The translations under genes were made by a program, and so were the position numbers. Source: Acridotheres tristis (taxonomy: Eukaryota > Chordata > Aves > Passeriformes > Sturnidae). Taken from it: a stretch of DNA of 64,000 nucleotides. Positions 12,725-54,800 of this stretch are shown piece by piece (the first letter of the stretch is position 1; each line of letters begins with the position of its first letter). Under the pieces are notes generated by a model, which saw only the letters and a program-made list of their open reading frames with translations, did no database searches and was not told where the DNA came from. The stretch spans positions 86,372,922-86,436,921 of the forward strand of contig CM072886.1 of the NCBI GenBank assembly GCA_037013685.1. The letters run 5' to 3'.

Positions 12725-15700
12725 TTATGTTGCAGGGATCTTTGGCAACCCAAATTCATCCACCAATACGCCATCCTGTAGGAAAGAAAAAGAAGCAACG
12801 GGTTAACAACTCTCCAGCAACCAGAACATTTACAGAAGCTTCCTTACTACTTCTGTATGACAGCTGGAATCAAAACAAGAGCATCCATGTTCTTCCTCAC
12901 TATGAGGCTCAACTAAAGCCCCAAAAGCAAACATTCAGAAGCTTTTCTTCTGGTTTTAAGACTAGAGCCATAATGGTACACTTAAATTCTACTGGCAGTC
13001 TATCAGTGTTTGATAGGATTGACAAAATGTCATTCTAATGATTTTAAACATAGTTAAGAGCATTCAGTACACTGTATTCTCAAATTCTCTGTATGTAGCA
13101 TCCATACATATAATACATAAATAGCATACATAACATAAAGCACACTTTTTTGTTCAAAATATTAAGGATCCCAAATATCAAGCAACCAACACAAATGTGA
13201 TTAACCCAAACCAAACAAAAATTGATTTAGCTGTTAAAGAGCAAAGGACTCACTTTGTTTTTTGTGTCCGTAGGAGTGACCTCTGGGATTGCTGGAGCGG
13301 ATGCGGCTTCATCTAAGTAGGAATTGTCTTCATCAGCTAAAAGCTCATCACCTAATGCATCCAGTTCTGAAATTGAATTATGTTGGTTGAAACATTAGGC
13401 AAGAAGTTCCTTTTGCAAGAGAAAAGCTGCTCTTACAGAAACTCAGGATTCCTACTGGATGCTTACATTCAGACTCACGTAGCATCAGTCATCAGTCAGA
13501 AATAAACACATAAACTAGAGAGAACCTTCTTCCCTGCCTTGTAGCACTCCATTGGTATCTCATGATTGTCTATGCTCCTGTTACTTCTCTTAAAGGAAAT
13601 TTTAATTTTTAAAAAAAGCTATCAAAGCTCGTTAAAACACATTTAAAGCATCTGACCAAGGAAATACACAATCACTGTATGACAGTATGATGATTTTTAT
13701 ATTCAGTAATATAAAAAAATCATCTTCCCCCTTCCTAACCTGCTTCCAAATCATCTTCATCAATGTCTGGTGTTCCATAACTACGACTCAGTGCCTCCTG
13801 GACTTCATTGGCTTCTTCCATCATATCTTCCAATTGATCTTGTATGTCCTGAAGCAAAAATAATTTTCAATTGGCCCATATTTACTCAAATTTCGTTTAG
13901 TAATTCCAACATACAAAACACTCAATTCTTCTAATGCATAAACCATTTTTTGAAGCAGTATTAATACAAGTCAAGACACATACATTCAGGACAGGAGTAC
14001 CTGAAAAGCAGTAAAGGTATGAAATTTAGACAAATCTACCATCTGGAAAATAAGCACTAACCTGAGTTGTGCCACAGCAGAATTTAAAAGATACATTAGC
14101 ACATTTACTGGCGCTGTACTTGAGTACAGGTAAGGAAACAATACTTGCCTAAAGGTTTACAATGCAGGCCATTTATAAAAGACAGAATAGGAAAGAGAAC
14201 TTAAAGGAATTCAGCACTGGCATTGGGTAGGAGCTTAAGTACAGCATACTTGAAATTGTATTTAGAGATCTTATGGGAGATTTTTTATTCATTTTCTGAA
14301 GTCACAGCCAGCCCTTGTTGATGGGTTCTTGGGGTTTTTTGTTGTTGTTGTTTGTTTTTGGTTTAAGTTTTGTTCTTTTTCATCAGGCACTACCTTGAAC
14401 TAAAGGGGGGTAAAGGACTAATCTGCACGTTACTAGTATAAGGAAACAAAAAAGGACAAAAAAAGCCATAGCAGGAAGCATCCACTAACATTTACGCTGA
14501 AGTGCAAGGAAAGGAGAGGTGAGATTAAAGATTAGCTCAGCAAGGAAACAATAATCACTACAATAAGGCAAACCTCTGATTGTGCAGTACCAGAAAAATC
14601 AGGAAGGACTTATGATGGTGGTCCCATAAAAAAGGCAGACAAACTCATGTGAACAAAAATAGTCATCTTGCCTTCAAGTTCATAGTCCACTCACCATTAT
14701 TCCACTACATTACTTTTGTTCCTTAATTATTTAAATTATAAAATCTCACCTCAATTTGATCAATCTTGACTTGCTTGTAAGCTTTCTTCATTTCTTTCAC
14801 CCCCAGTTTCATTGCATCCACCTAGAAGAGTCAAGCATGCTTGTATCTGATGTAGCACAGATTAAACAAATTAAACAAGTGTGATAAACAAAGTGGTACC
14901 GTTGTCTTTGTATCCTTCAGTGCCTGAATAGTGTAATTAGCTTGTTCCATATTAAAAGACTGCTGTGACAGATTATCCCTCTGTTGTTCATACCTGTTAA
15001 AAAAAGGTAAATAATGGCTTTAAAAGGCTACACTATTTATTACCACAAACACTCCTAATTTTTTAAGAGTTGAAAAACCAGTAGCAGTAGTCTAAAGATA
15101 GGAACAGATTTGTTGGAGTTTTTTTTTCACTCATTATACACAACTGCAGAATAAACAGCTCCATAAAAACGTGGCCATTATGCATTTCTGTGTACTTGAA
15201 GCCCACAAAGCTATTCCTGAACTAAGCTTTGTTTTAACTGACAGCAACATCATATTTGCCTAGACTGACAAAATAGGTGCGGATACAGCAAAAGTTTAAT
15301 CACCATAAGGCAGACACGCATGTCATGCTCACTAATGCTGTGAAGAGAATGAAAGAGTTGGGAGATTATCCAAACCACAGTGGCTCCACATTGGAGTTTT
15401 TCAGGGCAGGGAGGAAGAGGAGGATAGGGTACCAAAAGGAAACCTTTAAGACTAACCACAGAGAAAAGAGAGATTTTAAAAATTAGGAAATCATCTTTCT
15501 CAAAGCTAAACTTGTATCAAATCATGAACGTGAACTATGTCAAGTTAAGCAAAAGAACGAAAGCATGAAAATGAACCATAAGCCCTTCTAATATGCAAAG
15601 CAAGAGATCTGAAAGACAAGGAGGATCCACATGGAAAACCTTCTGGACAACTAATGACTGCATCTATTACAGTTCCACTAGAGCAGAAAGAAATGACTGA

Positions 15701-18700
15701 GGGATATGACAATAGTCTATTATGAGGGGCCCAGTAATCCCACCAAAGAAGATTAGCAGGCAGCATAGTTAAAAACCAGGAAAAAAAACCCTAAAGCCAG
15801 AATCAAGCAGTCCACCTCACAACATCTAACTAAAGTACCACATTCATTGCCATATGATAGAGTTTAATAATACTTAACAAGTAATTGAGTGAGGCCATAA
15901 AGGTACAATTCATCTGAGGGATATGAAATACAAGATGATGGGAGCTTTGGCTCAGACAGCTTCTAAGATTTGCAGTTCATGGACTATGAGGTATTCCAAT
16001 GAAACATTCCTCAACACTTGCCATGTTGTGATATTCTTTCCTTTGGATCTGTTGCTGGACACTTTCAAGACAGTACACTAAACAAGACCAGACCACAGGA
16101 TCATCTATCCTGTCCATTTGGGAGTTTCTGCATAGACATAATTACCTGCACTACATCTGCTCAAGTCTTTAAAGGTGTCCATAAAGAACAGGTAAATTTC
16201 CAGTAAACCAGAGCAAGATCATCAAATACACAATTTACAGTAATCAATTAATAATATAAAATGAAGCAATCTCTCAAAGTTTAGGAGCCAAATATATTTG
16301 TAATAATGAGCAGATTCAGGTCATCTTGCACCAATCCAAATTTATATACTGACATATGAATCAAAAATATGCTGATGCTAAATATGTAAGGAGATACTTC
16401 TGAAAGGCTTCTTCAGCATTTTTCTTTAAACAATGCTCAGGAGAAGAGTACTGGAAAGAGAAATAAAAGTGTGCCACTGCCCCCTAAAGAAAACAATCCT
16501 TTATTAACCATAAACCGAGAAAGGTTTCAACTTACATTCGCTTTTGCTTTAACACTCTCAATGCTTTCTGCTTTACTGTATTCTGAAAGACACAATAGTG
16601 TTACATTAGATAAAATATCTGACTTTACACTTGATTATGTTCTTTAAACCTAATGCATTGGATTTAAGTTTTCCAAAAGATTCCTCAGTTACTAGTACCA
16701 AGAGTTTAACATTACATTCAGCATTTGGCAGGATTAACTAAAGAGGAGAGTATACAAAGCTTCTTGTAGAAAATACTTTTAGTTTCTATATTCTTATTTA
16801 TGTTTTCAGTAAGGTGAATAAAATTAAACTTAGTCCATCAGAACTATCTTTCATTAACACATTTTAGTGGTCAGCATAAAATAATACTGAAACAGGTAGT
16901 TGAACAATACTGTTTATATCATATATGTTTATTTTCAGACACATTTTATATTGTAAGTTCATCCCCTTAAAAATGGGGATGAACTTAGGCATAGTGTGGA
17001 GCTTTTTATTTTGGATGACAAATAAAACAGCCTCTCTGCCAGACTTAATTCAGGTAACGAGGAAGAAGGGAAACAAGTTACTTCTCATGGGGGGATTACA
17101 TTACACTCTGGAACAAATAAAAAACAATGAAAACACTGTTCAAAGATGTATGTCTAATAAAAATAATCCTTCAGGATCTTATCTCTCATCTGTAAGGCAA
17201 GATGTAGTTTTAAGAACCTGATGAACTGGCTAAATCACATGACAAGAAGTGTGAGTCATATCCTCTCATGTTTAAATTCCACAGAAGATTCTTACCTTTG
17301 CAGGTCCCTCTCTCATTTTCTTCATTTGATCCTTATACTTCACTAGTTCTGCATCAAGCCTCGCAATTTTCTTGTCAATTGACTCAGCTCTGCTATCCAC
17401 CTTTAATACATGAGGGGGAAAACAAAGAAAACAACATTGATTAAGGTTTTAATCAGGTGTGAGACAATAAAAAGAACAGCCTGTTTTGTTGTGTTTCTAA
17501 CTGAATTGTTTCTTCATACAGTGATTTTGTAAACAACTTAGATTTTGTGAGAATCCAGAACCAGAATCAAGTGAAACAACTTCTAAAAGGAGCAGAAGAA
17601 AGAACATTCTGAGGCTGCAGGAAGCTCTGCCATTGTAACATGTTCTTGTCATTTTGAAATGCTCCCTTGCAAACATTCTCAAGGCAGTTCTCCGTTCCAG
17701 AACTTCCTGTAACACAAAGTGCCAGGGAGACTAAACTGGAATGGAAAACTTCTAGGTGTGCCCTGCTGGCATTCCACAGAGCTCTCATTTGGGATATATT
17801 TTAACCCTTCACCATAAGAGGGTTGAAAATGACAATTACATAACCAAACATGAGTACAGTTAATTCTAACAGCATACACAAATTCATAAAAGGCCTTTTT
17901 AAAATGAGCTGACTACCCTAGCATTTCTCTGGAAACAACAAAATAAAGCTTATTAACTTCTAATTCCAAGGAGCCTCTCTAGGGATTAGATTATAATGAC
18001 ATTCCAATTATAGCATAAGACAGATCAGTGCAAATTTACAATTCTGCCTTGCTAATGGTGTGGCTAATGTATAATTATGTGGATTTTGATATCAGTGTTT
18101 CAATGACATTTTTAAAACTCTGCTCTATTTCAGCAACGTGCATTTGCCAGAGGTATCCTGAGCATAACATCTGATATGAACATTCCACACAAGACATTAA
18201 AAGTACCTGGGCACAGCCAGCATTGAAAAATTTGTATTAAGCTTTTTATTAGCCGAATATTTTACTAATAGCAAGAAAGAGAAAACTTGGGATTTTAAAA
18301 CTCTTGTGTGTTTAAAGCATGGCATCTCCTCAAGATCTTTATCAGCTTGCTGCATCTTTGAGGTCAGCCTCCACAGGGGAAGAAAAATTATTTGGTTTAT
18401 TTATATAATGATTCTTTCACACAGTACTAACAGGAAACAGACAAAATCTCCCACACTGACTAACTACATAAAAATTTCACACACACATGACACAGGACCT
18501 CAGCTTTTAAAAATGAGACTGGACAGAAGAGGAGAGAATGGATCTAATTTATCCAAAAAAAACTAGACTGTGTATTAGGACTTGAAGAGCTTCTGTCTAT
18601 TACTCACAAATAAAACACTCTGAGGAACGTTTCATTGCTACACAAGGGCCCCAATTTACACAAGAGAAAGGGAATCTGAGTCTTAACACTGCTGTCACAA

Positions 18701-21326
18701 CTATTAGTCTTTTGCTCCTATGTTTCCTATTTACCACTCTGAAAAAGCCTAAATTTAGAGGGGTTTTTTTCAAAGACGAAAAAGTAAAAACACTATTAAT
18801 GCTTCACTTTCTGGCGCATCCTTCCTCCTACCGGCCTCGTGACAGCTTGAGTCATCTGACTGTGCTCTGCCAGCAGGCATAAAAAAACCCTGCCTTTAAA
18901 TGCAATGAATTTTAGATAACCAAACTTGTCTACACAGGAAAGAACATCCAAAATATAGGCGTGATTACTTGCCTAAGAGTTGTCTATGTTTTTAAGAAAT
19001 GTTGCATTAATCACTGCTCACCAAATACATTTCCAAAGTGCCATTTAATGGCTAATTACCACTGAATTAACATGGTAAGAGATCTTATAAAGCAATTTGA
19101 CTCTTTCAAAAGGTAGAGCAAAATGTGTTTAATACAGAAGACCCCCCAGAAGCAATAGTAGTTGAGCCTCCAAACTGTTGGATTCAACGCTGTAAAGAAA
19201 TAGTGCAAGCTTTTTAGTATCTCACAACTCTCTTCAATAATAATTCACTTCTGTGTAGTTTAAAATATACAATCTAATCATGTCTGTAGTTAAGCAGGAC
19301 CTATCCTTGAGACTCCACGATTGTGAAGTCTTTCACAATTCAAATTACTGCATATAACTTGGCACAAAAAGTTAACTCATAAACTTCAAACTAGTAAATA
19401 AAGCATTTCTCCCCATGCTTACTAGTAACCACTCTGTAACTTACCATTGGTTGGCAAATTCATCACATGCATAAAATGAAACTGAAAATCTTATTTTTGG
19501 TTAATCTGCTGTCTTGCATAGTCAAACTATCAGACAGTGCAATTACAAATAACTAGAACAGGATCAAAACTGCATTCAGCAGGATTTTCAAAGAAAAAAA
19601 GCCAAACTAAATTCCTGGTGTTGCCAATCAAAACTTCTGTTTAAATTACACTTTTATGTACCCCAAAATTCCTCTAGGATTGAACAAGCTCGGAGCAGAA
19701 GACAGACTATTGACTGATCTAAATTTTCTTTTGACTTACACAGCATTAGAAAATGGGACATTAACTTGAACTGGCAAAAGCAGCATGAAAAATCTAACAG
19801 ACTAATAAGGAGTTAGTTGTTGTAAGGGAAACAAGGCTTCCTGCTATTCCACTTATATTGCCAAAACAACAAATTTAAGCACTTAGTATCTCAGATGGAT
19901 TTTGGAGTTCAAGTCGTCCACCAAAGTGTTTATTGGCAACAATGGGAAAATTAATCCTGATTTTCAATCAGACGCTTTATTCACTGTTCTAATGAAATTT
20001 ATTTAAAATTATGTTTGGGCTTAATAATGCTAAAAAGCAATAGAGATTTTTGTCAATAAGATAAAGTACCAATTCAACCATTATGAGCACTTCTCTCTCC
20101 CCCCATACCAGCGGTGGCATACACAACAGACTGATGTGTAGATAGCACTGACAAATATTAGGTATTTCATTTAGAGAGTCTCTTCCTTGGGTAGCAAAAG
20201 AAATCTTCTGAATCTTCTGAGAGAAAACAGATTTTGCCATGGAAACTGTTTGTTGTTAGGTTCCAGTGACAAAGCTTAATTAACCTACATCTATACCACA
20301 ACCATTACCGACCTTTGTTTACTGACAGAAATACTCAAGAAACTCCAGTTTCTTCACTTCTTAAAATTAGCTTACAACAAAAGGAGCTGCAAAGCCATGC
20401 TATGGTTTTCTTCATAAATTTTAAAATCCAAAAAAAAAGACTATAAAATTACAAGGCAAACCTTAACACTTTTTCTTAACCCTCTTTGCAGGCAGGCCAA
20501 CATAACAACAGTTGTGTTTTGCCACGTGTTTCCTGAGCGTTTCTTACTTGGTCTGAGCTTGCTTATGTGCTTGGCATCAACCCTACAGCAACCCTCCTCA
20601 CCCCTAAGAGACAGAACACTCTTGTGCACTGCACAGGGACACTGATCTTGCTCGTGCCCCTTGCCTTGCCGCAACTTGCCACGGCGGGAGTTAGATAGTG
20701 AAGAGAAGGACTCAGATGGAAATGCTGAGAACATCCGTGAGGATGTAAGGACAGCCATGCCTTCCACGCTCACTGCGTGCACCCACAGGACACAAACGCG
20801 GGCACGGGTGTATGGACACACAAAGGTACATCCCTGTGTACGTGTGCAGACACACAAAACACGCTCACCAAAACACACCGCGTATCCCCGCACATTACAG
20901 CGCTCAGGGACAGGCCGGGTGTGGCTCTGAGTAAGCTGCTCTAGTGGAAGGTGTCCCGAGTAACCTGCTCCAGCGCAAGGTGTCCCTGCCCATGGCAGGG
21001 GGGGTTGGAGCTGGGTGATCTTTAAGATCCCCTCCAACCCAGGCCATTCCGTGGTTCTATGATGTACGTACCCACACACGGACACACACACACACTGTGC
21101 TCAGGCACCGCAGTGTCCCCACACACACACACTCGCACCCATACACAGGTGCTGCCCTAGGGCCGCCGCGGCGCTCCCGAGGAGGCGGCGGCCGGGCCGG
21201 GCCGGGACGGGCCGGGCCGGGCCGGGCAGCGTCCAGCGGGCCCGGGCGAGCACTCACCGTCCCGATGCAGTCGGTGAGGCTGGGCGGCGGCGCCTTCGGC
21301 TTCGCCTTGCCGAAGAAGCGGTTCAT
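12725..21326 (-). CDS. CHMP5: CHMP5, charged multivesicular body protein 5 (ESCRT-III)
   Basis: ESCRT-III subunit acting on endosomes in multivesicular body formation; its C-terminal region binds the VPS4 regulator VTA1/LIP5 (family knowledge). Exons are 21258-21326, 17296-17400, 16536-16582, 14900-14993, 14750-14821, 13740-13848, 13254-13366 and 12725-12775, a total of 660 nt or 219 residues, equal to the human length. The protein starts [20 protein letters not shown], has a basic helical N-terminal half ([21 protein letters not shown]) and an acidic C-terminal half ([19 protein letters not shown]), and ends GLPKIPAT. This basic-to-acidic layout is the usual Snf7-family pattern. The ATG at 21326 is the conserved start. 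At residue 60 the bird has Thr in NTVKQKA, where human has Met. It is followed on the same strand by BAG1. Confidence 0.97.
16954..16987. repeat. Perfect 13-bp inverted repeat with 8-nt loop
   Basis: Arm 16954-16966 (taagttcatcccc) pairs exactly with 16975-16987; loop ttaaaaat. It lies in the CHMP5 intron between the exons at 17296-17400 and 16536-16582. Confidence 0.85.
20765..21150. repeat. Two degenerate CA-rich tracts
   Basis: Imperfect CA/ACAC runs with interspersed CG, interrupted by a CR1 piece, on the 3' side of CHMP5 exon 1. Long open frames here are low-complexity and show no protein signature. Confidence 0.6.
20935..21064 (+). mobile_element. CR1 LINE 3' end, short
   Basis: Contains 'ctgcccatggcagggg', 'tgatctttaagatcccctcc' and ends 'ttccgtggttctatgatg', the sense-strand CR1 terminus. 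It is truncated to about 130 bases. Confidence 0.85.
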
Positions 21327-21480
21327 GGCGGCGGTTCCTCGGAGTCGCTCCCGGCCCCGGCAGCGGCGGCAGAGCTCCCGGCCGACCCGGAACTCCACGG
21401 CCGGCCCCGCCCCGCGGAGGAAGGGCCCGGGAAGCAGGAAGCGCAGCTCCGAGCTGCCAGCCCCGCTGGCTGGCGGCGGG
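21150..21480. promoter_or_regulatory. CpG-rich CHMP5 promoter region
   Basis: Dense CpG sequence covering CHMP5 exon 1 and its upstream flank, no TATA box. Consistent with a housekeeping promoter. Confidence 0.65.
21191..21229. repeat. GGGCC pentamer tract
   Basis: About seven GGGCC-like units with one variant (gggac), starting roughly 30 bases inside CHMP5 intron 1 from the donor. The plus strand is G-rich and the CHMP5 transcript strand is C-rich. Confidence 0.8.
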
Positions 21481-21689
21481 GTCACTGTCCTTCGGGCCCA
21501 CACAGGAAAAGCCCACGCAGGGACGCTTTTCTCCCTCCACACAGCCCCCGTAGCCAACTGCTGGGCCTGCAGCGCCTGCTCGCAGTGTAGGATCACCCCA
21601 GCAACGTCAGCTGAGCTGATCTGTCAAAAATGCCAGGAAAACACGTAAGGTCTACCAAAACCGAGCAGTGCAGAGTAGTGCGGGCAGCA

Positions 21690-22240
21690 GGGTAAGGGCA
21701 GGGATTGTCCCCTGTATTCGGCACTGCAGAGGCCACACGTCGAGTGCTGTGTCCAGTTCTGGGCCGCTCAGTTCAGGAAGGACATGGAGGTGCTGCAGCA
21801 AGCCCGGAGAAGGGCAGTGGAGCTGGGGAAGGCTCTGGAGCACAAGTCCCATGAGCTGCTGAGGGAGCTGGGGCGTTCAGCCATGCAAAAAGGAGACTCA
21901 GGAGCGACCTTTCTCATTCTCTACAACCACCTGAAAGGAGGGTGTAGCCAGGTGGGGATTGGTCTCTTCCCCCAGGTAAGAAGTGACAGGACAAGAGGGC
22001 ACAGTCATAAGGTGCACCAGGGGAGGTTTAGGCTGGACATTAAAATAATTTCTTCACAGAAAGGGTGCTTAGACATGAGAATGGACTGCCCGGGCAGGTG
22101 GTAGAGGCACTGTCCATGAAGGTGTTTAAGGAAAGACAGGATGTGGCACTTAGTGCCATGGTCTAGTTGACACAGTGGTGTTCAGTCATAGATTGGGCTC
22201 AGCGATCTCAGAGGCCTCTTCCAACTAATGGATTATATTA
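21690..22240 (+). mobile_element. CR1 LINE 3' fragment between FH and CHMP5
   Basis: Sense CR1 phrases in order: 'gtgctgtgtccagttctgggc', 'atggaggtgctgcagcaagc', 'tttaggctggacattaaaat', 'tgcccgggcaggtgg', 'ggcctcttccaacta'. It is opposite in orientation to both neighbouring genes. Confidence 0.92.
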
Positions 22241-22242
22241 TA

Positions 22243-22252
22243 TTTATTTATT
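22243..22252 (-). terminator. Candidate FH poly(A) signal
   Basis: Two overlapping minus-strand AATAAA motifs 39-48 nt past the FH stop codon, at the junction with the CR1 copy. An A-run of about 13 on the transcript strand (22271-22283) lies between the stop and the signal. The resulting 3'UTR would be very short; longer forms running into CR1 are possible. Confidence 0.4.
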
Positions 22253-22290
22253 TTTTTTATATTAAGAACACTTTTTTTTTTTTACAGAAG

Positions 22291-37655
<15,365 letters not shown>

Positions 37656-37928
37656 GGTGGCGGGGGCTGGGAGCACCGCGGGGGCGGGAGGAGCGGCGGG
37701 ACCGCCCCGGACGAGCGTCACGGTGCCGGCGGCGCCCGGCCCCGGAGACTCCGCCGCTCCAATCGGCGGCCGCTGGAGCAGCGCCGGGCGCTGAGTGCGG
37801 CCCCGGGGCCGGTCCGCCCGGCCCGGGAAAACCCGCCTGCCCCGGGAGAAGGGCAGCGGGAGAAGCGCTGCAGCAGCGATTTCTCCACGAGGGGGAAAAA
37901 AAGTATGAGCTTGTTCTGCCTTACTGTA

Positions 37929-38567
37929 TGTCCTCGGGTGATGTTATGGTGTTTGTATCTCCAATCGTGTGTTCTGATTATGTTTGGTATTATGTCCTGT
38001 TCTTTCAGGACTGACTCTGAAAGTGAAGCTTTGTTTTGTCTTGTTGTCAGCCGGCTCACCTCCTCCATGGTCTATGTTTAGGAGAGGTTTTAGCTGTGCT
38101 TGCTTGCTCGCTTTGCCCTTGCTTTTGCTTGTTAGTTAGTTCAGCTAGGCAGTCCAACTTTTTCCCTGGACTGTTTTTTTTTTTCACCCCGTCCCCTCCC
38201 TCTCCTGGATACCATCTGAACCTGTTCTGGACGGGGACCTGGGAAACCCCAAGAAACACCGGGAGTCTGCATTCTGTCACCTGCAGCAGTCATTCCCCAG
38301 CGCCAGAGACTGATAACTGGGCGACCACTCGCCGGAGAGACTGAGTTTGTCATCCCTTCAGAACGGTGAAAGAGGTTTTTTTGGCAGCTGGTGTTGTTTT
38401 TTTCCTGTGCTGGGGAGTGTTTTGCTTGTTAAATAAACAGGTTTTTTTCCCACTCTTCTCTGAGGAAATTCTTCCCGAACCCGGTGGTGGGGAGGAGGAG
38501 TCGTGGGGTTTGCTGTCTGGGGGCTCCTTCCGGAGGTTTTCCCCCAAATTTGCCCTAAACCAGGACA
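37929..38567 (+). mobile_element. Solo LTR of an endogenous retrovirus
   Basis: 639 bases bounded by inverted termini TGTCCT...AGGACA and flanked by a 5-bp direct repeat CTGTA (37924-37928 and 38568-38572). An AATAAA at 38432-38437 gives the plus orientation. A 5-bp duplication is typical of ERVL-type (class III) elements, so that is the likely class. No internal viral genes remain; this is the product expected from LTR-LTR recombination. It lies 274 bases upstream of the FH start codon, antisense to FH. Confidence 0.92.
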
Positions 38568-39310
38568 CTGTAACCTTTTCAAATATATATAAAACCTTAT
38601 TCCCGCCTTCCTAATGACAGTCAAGGCTCCTTTTATAAAAAAAGCCAAGTCAAGGTGCAGCCCCCCTGCCCTTACTTCCTGCTCCCTCGTCTTACATCTC
38701 CCCTTGGTGCAAAGTGCAGAAACCCTTCAAGAGTGAAAGAAATTCCATTTTTCCACCCACCAGCTGCAACATTCCAGGTTTTTCGACATTCTGGGTTTTT
38801 TTCCAAGAGCAGCCAACATTCACGCGGTAAGAAAACAAATTCTTGGTCTAACACAAACACTTTATTCCCTTGCAATCTACATAGGTGACCTTCAGTCCTA
38901 CAAAAACTGTTATTCAGAGAAATGCTGCCAGAAACTGCTCTATTACTGCCTTACAAGTTACAATCCTGGCACTAAAAGCACACTGAATTCAAGTCTTGTA
39001 AGCTTTAATGTTTAGGCAAGCCCCTTGGCGCCTCTGAGAAGAGATAGTCTAAGAAATACACAGGGCATGCCACTAAAAGGGCTTCCGAAGTTCCACAGAC
39101 AATAAAGACTGGGTATAATATTATTATGTGTATTATATACACCAGAGGAAGTGAAAGTCTCTTTTGTCATTCAATAAAACAGTATGACAATACAAAGTTG
39201 TAATTACTACTAAAACATCATCCTCAAGTATTATTTAGTCAACAACTAAGATGCTTAAGTTACCACAACACAAAATTCAGCATCTCTGTCTTATCTAAAA
39301 CTATTGCAAT

Positions 39311-39590
39311 GAATAGCTGGGGTTGGAAGGGATCTCTGGAGGTCATCTAGTCCAACCTCCCTGTGCCAGCAGGTTCACCTGGAGCAGGCTGCACAGGATC
39401 ACATCTAGGCAGGCTTTTAGTATTTCCAGAGAAGGAGATTCCACAACCTTTTTGGGCAGCCTGTTCCACTGCTCCACTACTCTCAAAGTAAAGATCACCC
39501 TCGTATTTAGATGGAAGTTCCTGTACTTCAGTTTGTGCCCAATGCCCCTTGTCCTGTCACTGAGTACATTTCTTGCTCTTAAAATATGGA
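39311..39590 (-). mobile_element. CR1 LINE 3' fragment downstream of SDHA
   Basis: Reverse-complement CR1 phrases: 'ggttggaagggatctctggag', 'catctagtccaacc', 'ttttgggcagcctgttccac', 'cttgtcctgtcactgagtac'. It is close to the CR1 consensus as I recall it. Confidence 0.9.
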
Positions 39591-39670
39591 AGTAACTACA
39601 CATTCACAACAAGAACATTGTAATTACAGACAGATCAACATATTCAAACAAATACAAGCCTTTTAATGAC

Positions 39671-39676
39671 TTTATT
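39671..39676 (-). terminator. Candidate SDHA poly(A) signal
   Basis: Minus-strand AATAAA 226 nt beyond the SDHA stop codon, the first canonical signal met. It predicts a 3'UTR of about 250 nt. Confidence 0.6.
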
Positions 39677-39901
39677 TAGACACAATTTGTGTTTTTGCTG
39701 TCCCTTTCGAAAGATGTGTGAAAGAACATAAGCTGTTCTGCTTAATAAGTGTACAGTAAGCCACAAGAGAATACAAGCTGGAGAAGAGTTTTGTCAGCAT
39801 TTTCCATTCATTGCTAAGTGCCAACACTATTTTGGTTTGCTTGTGCTATGCTTATGTACACTGGCCCCTATGGGAGAGGGCTTCAAGTGAGATGGAAGCT
39901 G

Positions 39902-54746
<14,845 letters not shown>

Positions 54747-54788
54747 CACGCACCGCAGACTTCGGGGGGGGGGGGAGCGGGCGCGAAG

Positions 54789-54800
54789 GGCGCACGCGCG
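54789..54800. promoter_or_regulatory. NRF-1-like site upstream of SDHA
   Basis: ggcgcacgcgcg agrees with the nuclear respiratory factor 1 consensus (YGCGCAYGCGCR) at all but the first base. It lies about 43-54 bases upstream of the SDHA ATG. NRF-1 control of respiratory-chain genes is established; use of this site is an inference. Confidence 0.4.

Larger units (their letters stand above)
17401..21257 (-). other. CHMP5 intron 1 (3.9 kb)
   Basis: AT-rich for most of its length with no recognised exon. The exon-1-proximal end holds a CR1 fragment (20935-21064), degenerate CA-rich tracts (about 20765-20890 and 21065-21150) and a GGGCC pentamer tract (21191-21229). Confidence 0.7.
21327..22290 (-). 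other. FH-CHMP5 intergenic spacer (964 bp)
   Basis: CpG-rich near CHMP5, then almost filled by a plus-strand CR1 copy (about 21690-22240). Only about 50 bases separate the CR1 end from the FH stop codon. Confidence 0.8.
37656..39901 (-). other. SDHA-FH intergenic spacer (2.2 kb)
   Basis: Contains the FH promoter, a solo LTR (37929-38567), a CR1 fragment (about 39311-39590) and the SDHA 3'UTR with a poly(A) signal at 39671-39676. No other coding sequence is seen. Confidence 0.85.

Noticed and set aside
20441..21648. Open frames of 216, 183 and 179 codons near CHMP5 exon 1
   Set aside because: They cross CA repeats, the GGGCC tract and a CR1 end. Only the 23 codons at 21258-21326 belong to a real protein.
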